The notes: generated from the letters alone by a model not told the origin. A stretch of 6,059 nucleotides of DNA from Chloroflexota bacterium (GCA_003446775.1 DMCH01000164.1:1-6059), one strand, 5' to 3'; numbered from the stretch's first letter, positions 1 through 4,802 are shown. Made by a program: numbers and translations.

Positions 1-85
1 CAATGCTGTCAAGCCGCAGGCTGACCGTGTTAGTGATGAGGTTGTAGTTCCTGTCGAGGACGTCAAATCCGCGCTCCACTGACAT
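1..85 (-). CDS. Partial unidentified CDS running off the left edge
   Basis: Read leftward from ATG at 85-83, the frame is open to the window edge (28 complete codons) and looks coding: most third positions are G or C, and the peptide contains FDVLDRNYNLITNTVSLRLD, an amphipathic helical stretch. The same frame stays open 12 codons upstream of the ATG (to a TGA at 122-124), and those residues (including SPAVASDHL) also read like protein. The visible ATG may therefore be internal to an older, 5'-damaged gene. No good Shine-Dalgarno precedes it. The tone of the peptide resembles the helical C-terminal parts of RMD1/YagE-type or CorA-like membrane proteins, but 28 residues are too few to assign a family and I do not. 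Confidence 0.4.
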   Translation of the reverse strand, partial: MSVERGFDVLDRNYNLITNTVSLRLDSI

Positions 86-189
86 GAGGTGATCCGATGC
101 AACCGCGGGGCTCCGTAAATCTCACGGCGACTCTTCGCTCGTCTGACTTGTTCTAGCCTGCTCGGTGGGGATCCGGAACGCGAGGCAAC

Positions 190-218
190 TTGACCTTGAG
201 TCGTTGTCGCACTTGAAT
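190..218 (+). promoter_or_regulatory. Candidate sigma-70-type promoter for the lysine-rich gene
   Basis: TTGACC (190-195) matches the -35 consensus at 5 of 6 bases. TTGAAT (213-218), exactly 17 bp later, matches the -10 consensus at 4 of 6. The predicted start near 225 gives a leader of about 100 nt before the ATG at 327. The weakness is that the -10 lacks the usual A at its second position. Confidence 0.4.
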
Positions 219-326
219 GTCTGCGCTCGATGCCGGACAATCAGTGGCGGCGTCTGAGCCCAGGAGCGAGCGCCCCAAATCATCGTACCAATCGGGTACG
301 TATCAAAAAGCGAAGGAGGTTAGCGC

Positions 327-404
327 ATGGCTGCCAAGAAGAAGATCAAGAAAGCCGTCAAGAAGGCCGTCAAGAAGGCGACCAAGAAAAAGAAGAAGAA
401 GTAA
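327..404 (+). CDS. Lysine-rich 25-residue basic microprotein
   Basis: The ORF runs from ATG at 327 to TAA at 402-404. AAGGAGGT (313-320) lies 6 nt before the ATG, close to an ideal ribosome binding site and the main reason to believe the gene. Of 25 residues, 15 are Lys and 5 Ala; the rest are Met, 2 Val, Ile and Thr. The core is three KKA(V/T) tetrapeptide units followed by six lysines at the C-terminus. There are no acidic or aromatic residues, signal peptide or membrane segment. Such composition is known from lysine/alanine tails of bacterial HU- and histone H1-like proteins, so nucleic-acid binding or charge neutralisation in the cytoplasm is a reasonable inference. A cationic peptide that binds membranes or ribosomes is an alternative. 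A promoter-like pair lies upstream and a stem-loop downstream, so it is probably monocistronic. Larger overlapping frames here are less likely to be translated. Confidence 0.7.
   Translation: MAAKKKIKKAVKKAVKKATKKKKKK
348..383 (+). repeat. Three in-frame 12-bp tandem repeats inside the lysine-rich gene
   Basis: The units AAGAAAGCCGTC, AAGAAGGCCGTC and AAGAAGGCGACC encode KKAV, KKAV and KKAT. The first two differ at one base and the third has drifted by three more. This suggests the gene grew by duplication of a 12-bp unit and can change length without losing frame. Confidence 0.75.
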
Positions 405-429
405 CGAGCGTTTCCATTGGTTGTGTTTC

Positions 430-458
430 GCGCCGAGGTTCTTCGGGAGCCTCGGCGC
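430..458 (+). terminator. Stem-loop after the lysine-rich gene, probable terminator
   Basis: GCGCCGAGG (430-438) and CCTCGGCGC (450-458) form a perfect 9-bp GC-rich stem. The 11-nt loop contains C-TTCG-G (441-446), the extra-stable cUUCGg tetraloop. It begins 26 nt after the stop codon. The following bases (AGTGTTCTCTCC) are pyrimidine-rich but not a true T-run, so termination is likely rather than certain. It may also act on the convergent membrane-protein transcript. Confidence 0.55.
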
Positions 459-550
459 AGTGTTCTCTCCAGGAAAATCGTGAGCCTCGGCCCGCACGGC
501 CCGGTGAGCTGGCGCCGCCAGATACCCGCTGTTACGGCTGTCCTGTCCGA

Positions 551-1036
551 CTACGGAGGAGATTTGTCAGAGGGTAAGCCGAGAGGCGAAGGAAGAGAGT
601 CAGCTGCGACGCGCAGCAGATACAAGAACAAGTACTCAAGGAGGAAGCAACCACCGAGAGCCAGCAGGACGAGGAGGGCTAACCAAAAGTCCGTGAAATG
701 AAAGACATCGACCGGAACTATCACGAGGGCGGCCAGCGCAAATAAGGCGAAGTAGAAGACGATGTAGTGGAACGGAGCTACCCAAGTCGCAGCGAAGAAA
801 GCGACCAAGGCGGAGGAGGCGGAAGGTGGCGGCGAGGTGGTGAGCGGGGCGGGAGTGGAGAGAGAGACGTAGAGAGCTACCAAAGCCAGAATGATGCTCA
901 CGGCAATACAGAAAAGCGCGACGACGTCGATGGCTGTGCCCCGGGTAGACGCGAAGAAGGCTTGAAGGCCGAGGGAGAATGCGAACAGGGCGTAAACCGC
1001 CAGGCGGGCAGGGGGTGAAGGGTGAAGACGATGCAC
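551..1036 (-). CDS. Hypothetical multi-pass membrane protein, 161 aa
   Basis: I do not recognise a family. The protein is strongly hydrophobic with about four membrane segments: residues 11-30, 36-59, about 76-108 (long, perhaps a short re-entrant piece plus a helix) and 116-141. A Ser/Pro/Thr-rich loop (60-75) separates the second and third, and the tail is proline-rich and soluble. Aromatic residues cluster in FHYIVFYF (89-96). The GTG at 1036 is the only reasonable start: an in-frame TGA lies eight codons upstream. No Shine-Dalgarno is visible, but CATACT ends 6 nt before the GTG, fitting a leaderless transcript. The long open frame, plausible helix pattern and low-quality opposite-strand frames (Gly/Arg-rich) support this strand. 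It converges with the lysine-rich gene. After its stop, a small stem CTGGC/GCCAG (509-521) is the only terminator-like structure seen. Confidence 0.65.
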   Translation of the reverse strand: MHRLHPSPPARLAVYALFAFSLGLQAFFASTRGTAIDVVALFCIAVSIILALVALYVSLSTPAPLTTSPPPSASSALVAFFAATWVAPFHYIVFYFALFALAALVIVPVDVFHFTDFWLALLVLLALGGCFLLEYLFLYLLRVAADSLPSPLGLPSDKSPP

Positions 1037-1053
1037 GAGGGCAGTATGCCCTC
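1037..1053 (-). promoter_or_regulatory. Palindrome and -10-like box at the start of the membrane-protein gene
   Basis: GAGGGCA (1037-1043) and TGCCCTC (1047-1053) form a perfect 7-bp inverted repeat with a 3-bp centre, directly touching the GTG start. On the minus strand the centre reads CATACT (4 of 6 matches to TATAAT), ending 6 nt before the GTG. It could be an operator over a leaderless promoter. If transcription starts further upstream, it would be a hairpin masking the start. No convincing -35 box was found. Confidence 0.35.
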
Positions 1054-1235
1054 TATGAAGTCAGCCGCCGCGCGATAGGGGCGACGAACGGAACGTCTGA
1101 ATTGGGAGGCATGCAGGCCCTCCGTCCCTTCCGGCACCGCATCGCCACCGGAAGCCGCAAGCGAGTCTAATCCTGCTTAGGCTGCTGCCGGCCGCACCCT
1201 GGTTTCGATAACGAGCTGCAATGGGGACCAGCACG

Positions 1236-1520
1236 TTAATGCCGCTGCCGCAGCCACTCTTCGAGGTCTTTCCGGTGGATGATCCCGAGGATCAGGACCA
1301 TCCTGTTGGTGTCATCGACCTCATACGTGAGTCGACAGTTACCGACGCGCATGCGCAGGAACGCATCCTTGCTGCCTTGGATTGCTTTGACTAACTTCCC
1401 GGGTGGCCGTGGATTCTTGGACAGTGCGTCAACAGCTCGCTCGAGCCTGAGGCGGTCCGCCTTTGGAGCGCGCTCGAACGCTCGTGCTGCAGAGCGTGAA
1501 ACTTCAACGCGATAGGTCAC
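1236..1520 (-). CDS. RelE/ParE-family toxin
   Basis: The 94-residue product has the size and layout of a RelE/ParE toxin: an N-terminal strand (TYRVEVSRSA), two basic helices (about 12-36), then the strands LRMRVGNCRLTYEVDD (55-70) and MVLILGIIHRKDLEEW (74-89). RelE-type members cut mRNA in the ribosomal A site; ParE-type members poison gyrase. Sequence alone does not separate the two here. The basic residues R56, R58, R63, H82 and R83 are kept. The Tyr often found four residues after the terminal Arg (HRxxxY) is Glu87 here, so the catalytic detail may differ. The GTG start at 1520 overlaps the antitoxin stop as GTGA, the usual translational coupling that places the antitoxin first. It is full length with no sign of damage. 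Confidence 0.88.
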   Translation of the reverse strand: MTYRVEVSRSAARAFERAPKADRLRLERAVDALSKNPRPPGKLVKAIQGSKDAFLRMRVGNCRLTYEVDDTNRMVLILGIIHRKDLEEWLRQRH

Positions 1521-1786
1521 CGATCCGAGTTGAGTTCGCGACCCTTGGCCTTAAGTGTTTTCCAGTCGACAGTCTTGCCCTTGCGCAGATCCGCGCGACC
1601 CTCCTTACGGAGCCTAATGAATTGCGGGGCATGAGCAAGGATCAGGTCTTCCGCGTCGACAGTGAAGGGGAGGACAACGGCCACGGGCTTCCCGCGGCGC
1701 GTGACCAGGAAGGCTTCGCCGGCCTCGGCCCGCTCTACGATGTCGGATGCGTGGGTCTTGAGGTCTCGAATTCCTACAGATGCCAT
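1517..1786 (-). CDS. Phd/YefM-family antitoxin
   Basis: This 89-residue protein opens with VGIRDLKTHASDIVERAEAG (4-23) followed by EAFLVTRRGKPVAVVLP (24-40), the signature of the Phd/YefM N-terminal dimerisation and DNA-binding domain. The rest (41-89) is charged, with DLRKGKTVDW, typical of the flexible segment that wraps around and neutralises the toxin. Family knowledge predicts that it binds its own promoter, more tightly together with the toxin. It is the first gene of a two-gene operon with the RelE/ParE toxin, overlapping it by 4 nt. ATG at 1786 is chosen because TACAAT lies 6 nt upstream and no Shine-Dalgarno is present, suggesting a leaderless mRNA. Confidence 0.9.
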   Translation of the reverse strand: MASVGIRDLKTHASDIVERAEAGEAFLVTRRGKPVAVVLPFTVDAEDLILAHAPQFIRLRKEGRADLRKGKTVDWKTLKAKGRELNSDR

Positions 1787-1827
1787 ACCGTCATTGTAGT
1801 CCCCAATGTGACCACATGGGAATGACG
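1787..1827 (-). promoter_or_regulatory. Leaderless promoter and nested operator of the Phd/RelE operon
   Basis: On the minus strand, TACAAT (plus 1793-1798; 5 of 6 to TATAAT) ends 6 nt before the antitoxin ATG. TTCCCA (plus 1817-1822; 4 of 6 to TTGACA) lies 18 bp upstream of it. Between them is the inverted repeat ATGTG-AC-CACAT (1806-1817). Outside lies a second one, CGTCATT (1789-1795) with AATGACG (1821-1827). Both cover the polymerase site, as expected for an autorepressed Phd-type operon. Confidence 0.6.
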
Positions 1828-1903
1828 TTCGTACAGCAACGCCGGCTCAAGAATGGTCTTGATAAGGGCTGGCTATTAGATGCTCGCGCCTGCCACGAGG
1901 TCC

Positions 1904-1964
1904 TGCCCGTCGAGCCGCGTCCGTTGCGGTCGTCAGGCGGGCAGCCCCAATTGGGAATCTCCCA
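1904..1964 (-). other. Structured spacer after the hydrolase gene, possible terminator
   Basis: Just after the hydrolase stop are TGGGA-ATC-TCCCA (1952-1964), overlapping the palindrome CCCAATTGGG (1946-1955), and a longer imperfect stem TGCCCG/CGGGCA (1904-1909 with 1938-1943) enclosing CCGC/GCGG. No T-run follows on the minus strand. A terminator separating the hydrolase from the toxin-antitoxin operon is plausible but weakly supported. Confidence 0.25.
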
Positions 1965-1968
1965 GTCG

Positions 1969-2958
1969 CTAGGACCTGGCCATTCCGTGATTGTGGACTG
2001 GCCAGGATTCGCGGCGCTCCATGCGCCGCCGTTCGGTCAACCTCCTGTCGAGCGGAAACAGGACTCGTCGGCCGGCCCCTTGGCGAACCGGATCCCGCCT
2101 CTCACCGAGCCGGCGCGAAACGTCGGAGCGCCGGCGGCCGCCTCGCCGCTCGGCTCCCCGAGGCATCCCGAGGGCTAGTTCCACCAAGTACCGCTGCATG
2201 GCCAGATTCACGAGGTTGGGGTGACTGAGGTTGCAAGTGTGGCCGGCTCCCTCGATCGTGACTAGCGGCTGGCAGTTGGCCAGCTCGGAGCTCAGGCGCT
2301 GAGCCAGCTCAATGTCGATCGCGGCATCGGCCGTGCCGTGAATCACCAGGGCAGGGGCCTTGATCTCGCCGAGCCGATCATGGATGTCCTCTCGGCCGAC
2401 CAGCGCATTGAATGCGGGGCGCAGGAGTGAACGCGGCAGCTGCCGCCACTTCGCGATCCACAACTCTCGACCCGGCCACTCGTGGCCGAGGATGATCGCG
2501 GCGATCATTCCTGACATCTGGTCGTTCAAACCCTCGGCTTCCCACACGTCGAGCATCGACTCGTAGGTTGCGATCTTCTCTGGATCTTCGGCGCCAGCCT
2601 GGGTGCTAAGCAGAATCAGGGCCGCCACCCGTTCGGGGTGTTTGAGCGCGAAACGGAGAGCCACGAAGCCGCCCTGACTCATTCCGCCGATAACCGCCTG
2701 CGCGATGCCAAGGTGGTCGAGCAACCCCCTCAGGTCTTCGGCCAGGTCCCAGTACGTAAACGGGTCGTCCGTCGTTTCGGTCTCGCCGTGGCAGCGGGCA
2801 TCCCACGTGATGATCCGGCACCGAGAGCCAAGAGCCTCGACTTGCGGGGCGAACATCTCGGAGTCCATGAGAAACCCGTGCGCCAGGACGAGCGGCGGCT
2901 GATCCCCGCCAGTGTCCTCGTAGTGGATCCACTGGCCATTGATCTTGTGTAGCGGCAT
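1969..2958 (-). CDS. Alpha/beta-fold hydrolase with arginine-rich C-terminal tail
   Basis: A 329-residue cytoplasmic hydrolase without a signal peptide. Residues 1-263 are a complete alpha/beta-hydrolase domain: oxyanion motif HGF (27-29), nucleophile elbow GMSQGG with Ser94, acid Asp211 in HGTAD and His240 in GAGHT. A helical cap lies between about 125 and 195. It most resembles the general esterase/lactonase branch that includes 3-oxoadipate enol-lactonases; the substrate cannot be read from sequence. The ATG at 2958 has GGAGG (2965-2969) 6 nt upstream, which fixes the start. The domain normally ends near residue 263, but the frame continues for about 65 residues, rich in Arg pairs spaced by five (RRLGERR, RRLTERRRMERR). 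This tail is not part of the fold and may bind nucleic acid or a surface. It lies upstream of the toxin-antitoxin operon with a 180-bp gap, so it is probably a separate transcript. Confidence 0.9.
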   Translation of the reverse strand: MPLHKINGQWIHYEDTGGDQPPLVLAHGFLMDSEMFAPQVEALGSRCRIITWDARCHGETETTDDPFTYWDLAEDLRGLLDHLGIAQAVIGGMSQGGFVALRFALKHPERVAALILLSTQAGAEDPEKIATYESMLDVWEAEGLNDQMSGMIAAIILGHEWPGRELWIAKWRQLPRSLLRPAFNALVGREDIHDRLGEIKAPALVIHGTADAAIDIELAQRLSSELANCQPLVTIEGAGHTCNLSHPNLVNLAMQRYLVELALGMPRGAERRGGRRRSDVSRRLGERRDPVRQGAGRRVLFPLDRRLTERRRMERRESWPVHNHGMARS

Positions 2959-3264
2959 CGAGATCCTCCGCTCTATTGCGGCAGCGTTGCAAGGAACGCG
3001 CCCGTCAACCGATTACCCCGCCTTAGATGCTGCAGCCTATCAGCTTTGACCACTGGCCGGGCCTTCGCCACCACGAGCGGGCTCTCGAGCCTTAGGTGCG
3101 GGATCCGGCTCAATTTCGATGCGGTACGAGAAGCTAGGTTGCTGCTTTTGTTATGGCCGATTGGCGACAGTGATGCTGTCAGGCGGAAGGGGTGCCGTCG
3201 CAAGACCGCCCCTTCGGCTTGGTTACCGAAAGTTCGCCGGGGCTAATCCCGAGGAGGTGTTGAG
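2959..3264. other. Divergent intergenic region between hydrolase and lmo0937/CsbD operon
   Basis: No convincing gene lies in these 306 bp. They hold the ribosome binding sites of both flanking genes (CCTCC at 2965-2969, read on the minus strand; GGAGGT at 3253-3258). They also hold a near-palindrome GGCTC-TC-GAGCC (3080-3091), a direct repeat GCCTTAGATGC (3020-3030) / GCCTTAGGTGC (3089-3099), and two stem-loops at 3166-3215. GGTT (3221-3224) and GGGGCTA (3239-3245), 14 bp apart, distantly recall the GTTT/GGGTA boxes of general-stress sigma factors. No clear sigma-70 pair was found for either gene. Confidence 0.4.
3166..3215 (+). repeat. Two successive stem-loops upstream of the stress operon
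   Basis: GACAG-TGATG-CTGTC (3166-3180) is a 5-bp inverted repeat. Six bases later, GAAGGGGTG (3186-3194) pairs with CGCCCCTTC (3207-3215) as a 9-bp stem with one G-T pair and a 12-nt loop. The second ends about 50 nt before the lmo0937-like ATG. No T-run follows on either strand, so a simple terminator is unlikely; operator or leader structure is possible. Confidence 0.4.
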
Positions 3265-3420
3265 ATGATCCACGCGTTGCTGGTACTTGCGGTCATTCTT
3301 TTTGTGCTCTGGTTGCTGTTCCACGCGACCGGGGGCCTGGTCAACCTGATCTGGATAGCAATCATCGTGCTGGTCGTGCTCTGGCTGTTCGGTTTCGTCC
3401 GCGGTCGGTCGGCGCGCTAG
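3265..3420 (+). CDS. lmo0937/DUF5670-like small membrane protein
   Basis: A 51-residue protein with two hydrophobic helices (about 3-20 and 25-44) joined by ATGG and ending in the basic tail RGRSAR. The layout VLWLLFHATGGLVNLIWIAI matches the lmo0937 family (DUF5670), whose members read roughly WLLG-x-GG-hhH-hhhhhAIIhhh followed by a short basic end. The family is common in soil bacteria, often near CsbD or other stress genes; no biochemical function is established. GAGGAGGT (3251-3258) ends 6 nt before the ATG, leaving little doubt about the start. The CsbD-like gene begins 20 nt after its stop, so both are probably one mRNA. The basic C-terminus should face the cytoplasm by the positive-inside rule, which places the N-terminus there as well. 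Confidence 0.75.
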   Translation: MIHALLVLAVILFVLWLLFHATGGLVNLIWIAIIVLVVLWLFGFVRGRSAR

Positions 3421-3440
3421 AAATTTCACAGGAGGTCTTC

Positions 3441-3614
3441 ATGAAGGACCAGGTTCGTGGCAAAGCGGAAGAGATCAAGGGCAAGGTCACGGGCGACCGC
3501 GGCGAGGAGACTAAAGGCAAGGCGAGGCAAGCGGTGGGGAACGTCAAGCGCACCGTCCGCGACGTCAAAGAAGACGTACGTCAGGAGGCCAACCGAAACC
3601 GGCCCTCACGCTAG
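3441..3614 (+). CDS. CsbD-family stress protein
   Basis: A 57-residue hydrophilic, highly charged helical protein. Its N-terminal part, QVRGKAEEIKGKVTGDRGEE followed by TKGKARQAVGNVK, carries the repeated (K/R)GKxxExxGKxTGD and GKxxQAxG pattern of the CsbD family. Family members are induced by general stress (sigma-B in Bacillus subtilis; YjbJ in E. coli), but their molecular function is unknown. Beyond residue 36 it continues as RTVRDVKEDVRQEANRN, a predicted helix with alternating charge. GGAGGT (3431-3436) sits 4 nt before the ATG. It is the second gene of the pair with the lmo0937-like protein. The 157 bp after its stop, before the convergent nucleotidyltransferase gene, contain no gene and no clear terminator. 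Confidence 0.85.
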   Translation: MKDQVRGKAEEIKGKVTGDRGEETKGKARQAVGNVKRTVRDVKEDVRQEANRNRPSR

Positions 3615-3771
3615 GGAAAGGACAATCGACCATCGAGTTCGCCTTGTATGTCGTCTTGAGCGCGCAATCCGAAACTTCGACCTGACAGCAACCCGACACG
3701 AACGCGAGCCTGTAAGCCTGTTTTGATCCTGATAACTTGGTTACTATCGTCAGCTCGGCCTACGCGCGTCC

Positions 3772-4401
3772 TTATAAATGCCGAGTAGGAACGCCGGCCG
3801 CTCCTCGCCGAGCCCGTGCCCGAACGCGCCGGTTAACGCTGACCATGAGCGTGCCGACCGTGCGCTCTGTAGAGGCAATCACCCTGAGCCGGCCGCGGAC
3901 ATAGTCCCAGTCCATCGTTACGTAGTTGGTTAGCGCGATCTCTAACGCGCTGTCAAAACTGACATCTTCACGCGGCCAAGTCACTGTGGCTTGACGGACC
4001 CTGTCCAGATACAGGTCCTCGCAACTGATGATCCGGATCGAAACGCCGCCGATTTTGACGGTGATAGTCGTTTCGATGTTGTCGCCCGACCCCGGAAACT
4101 CCACCGCGACAGGGAGATCGGCTCGCGTCCAATGCCGGCCTATCTTGCGCAGCCCCACTGACTCCAGAGCTTTGAGATCGCTCTCCGAAGGCCGAGGGCA
4201 GAGGTCTAAGTCGGTCGGGTGGTACTCGCCTCCTGCCCAATACTCTTCGGCGGTTCCGCCGACGACGATCAGCTCTTTGCCCAACAGCGCAGTCAATGCG
4301 GCTGCTAGTAGGAGTCGCTGGCGCAGCCGAGACTTCGTAGTGGGGATCTGACGTAAGAGGGCATCGGCTCGCGCCTGATCCCGCCTAAGGTCTTTGACCA
4401 T
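3772..4401 (-). CDS. Nucleotidyltransferase-fold protein, putative toxin of an XRE-linked module
   Basis: The 209-residue product has the minimal nucleotidyltransferase signature: a helix (26-41), strand LIVVGGTA (44-51) and TDLDL (63-67) with metal-binding Asp64 and Asp66. VAVEF (98-102) offers Glu101 as a possible third carboxylate. ISCEDLYLDRVRQATVTWPR (125-144) and a helical segment follow, as in the DUF6036/AbiEii-like branch of the superfamily. AbiEii and MenT enzymes transfer nucleotides and act as toxins in abortive-infection or toxin-antitoxin systems; that role here is inference from fold and context. The GG-to-DxD spacing differs from the short MNT antitoxins of HEPN pairs. It overlaps the XRE gene by 17 nt, and its ATG (4401) lacks a good Shine-Dalgarno, suggesting translational coupling. 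The C-terminus is arginine-rich (RRVRARARRG). No damage is seen. Confidence 0.7.
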   Translation of the reverse strand: MVKDLRRDQARADALLRQIPTTKSRLRQRLLLAAALTALLGKELIVVGGTAEEYWAGGEYHPTDLDLCPRPSESDLKALESVGLRKIGRHWTRADLPVAVEFPGSGDNIETTITVKIGGVSIRIISCEDLYLDRVRQATVTWPREDVSFDSALEIALTNYVTMDWDYVRGRLRVIASTERTVGTLMVSVNRRVRARARRGAAGVPTRHL

Positions 4402-4768
4402 GACGGCGCTTCATGCGCTCAAAATGCTCCCGGCTCAGGCCAGCCCGCTCTAGCAACTCCGCCTCAACCGGGGCCGGATTCCTATCCCATGGATCAAAAC
4501 GGCCTCTGCCTAGAACAGACCGCACCAAGGCTCGCCGGGTCGCGGCGGGTTGCATCGCCGGTCGGGTCTGACCAAGTTTGAGTGAGATCGGCACGCCCGT
4601 CCCACGAGCCCACCGGTCGATGAAGTCGAGCGTGGGCATGCGGTAACCCGCCTCGGCCCGGGCGATTACGGGTTGGGTCGTTCCCATTGCTTGGGCAAGC
4701 TCTGCCTGGGTCTTGCCAGAGCGACGCCTGGCGTTGGCCAAAATGAGCCCAATCTCGGACTTTGTCAC
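4385..4768 (-). CDS. XRE-family HTH regulator, putative antitoxin
   Basis: Starting from GTG at 4768 the product has 127 residues. Residues 4-60 form an XRE/Cro-CI helix-turn-helix domain: IGLILANARRRSGKTQAELA, then QAMGTTQPVIARAEAGYRMP with the recognition helix, then the stabilising FIDRWARGTGV. The C-terminal part (about 80-127) carries FDPWDRNPAPVEAELLERAG and LSREHFERMKRR, a segment outside the HTH fold that could contact the partner. The frame is open upstream to 4918, but the GTG is preferred: TATAAT ends 6 nt before it and the upstream extension is Ser/Arg-rich and unlike the family. It is first in an operon with the nucleotidyltransferase, the order of most type II modules. Autorepression through the palindrome in its promoter is likely. 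Confidence 0.8.
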   Translation of the reverse strand: MTKSEIGLILANARRRSGKTQAELAQAMGTTQPVIARAEAGYRMPTLDFIDRWARGTGVPISLKLGQTRPAMQPAATRRALVRSVLGRGRFDPWDRNPAPVEAELLERAGLSREHFERMKRRHGQRP

Positions 4769-4802
4769 CAAACAATTATATCCATATGGCAATATCTGTC
4801 CG
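4769..4802 (-). promoter_or_regulatory. Leaderless promoter and operator of the XRE/nucleotidyltransferase operon
   Basis: On the minus strand a perfect TATAAT (plus 4775-4780) ends 6 nt before the GTG start, with CGGACA (plus 4797-4802; 4 of 6 to TTGACA) 16 bp upstream. The spacer contains the perfect palindrome CCATATGG (4782-4789), extended by TAT and ATA at symmetric positions (4777-4779 and 4792-4794). A dimeric repressor bound there would block the promoter. Confidence 0.65.

Noticed and set aside
217..701. Several longer overlapping plus- and minus-strand open frames around the lysine-rich gene
   Set aside because: They lack ribosome binding sites at their starts, have Arg/Ser/Pro-rich composition typical of shadow frames, and cross the stem-loop at 430-458. 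The short lysine-rich frame alone uses the strong GGAGGT.
767..1170. Plus-strand open frames opposite the membrane protein, including a 19-codon end from ATG 1110 after GGGAGG
   Set aside because: Gly/Arg/Ser-rich low-complexity translations. The GGGAGG is only about 1 nt from that ATG, too close to serve it, and the minus-strand product has a coherent helix pattern.
1780..2224. Plus-strand open frame opposite the antitoxin start and hydrolase tail
   Set aside because: It crosses the toxin-antitoxin promoter, has no ribosome binding site and gives a Pro/Ser/Arg-rich product. The Arg-rich tail on the minus strand also rests on an open frame, but continues a clearly real gene.
2973..3246. Open frames on both strands in the divergent spacer
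   Set aside because: No ribosome binding site, no recognisable motif, and the two frames overlap each other over the inverted repeats. It is better read as regulatory spacer.
3715..3760. Possible terminators between CsbD and the nucleotidyltransferase gene (GCCTGTAAGCC, GATAAC-TTG-GTTA)
   Set aside because: Stems are short or interrupted and not followed by a T-run on either strand.
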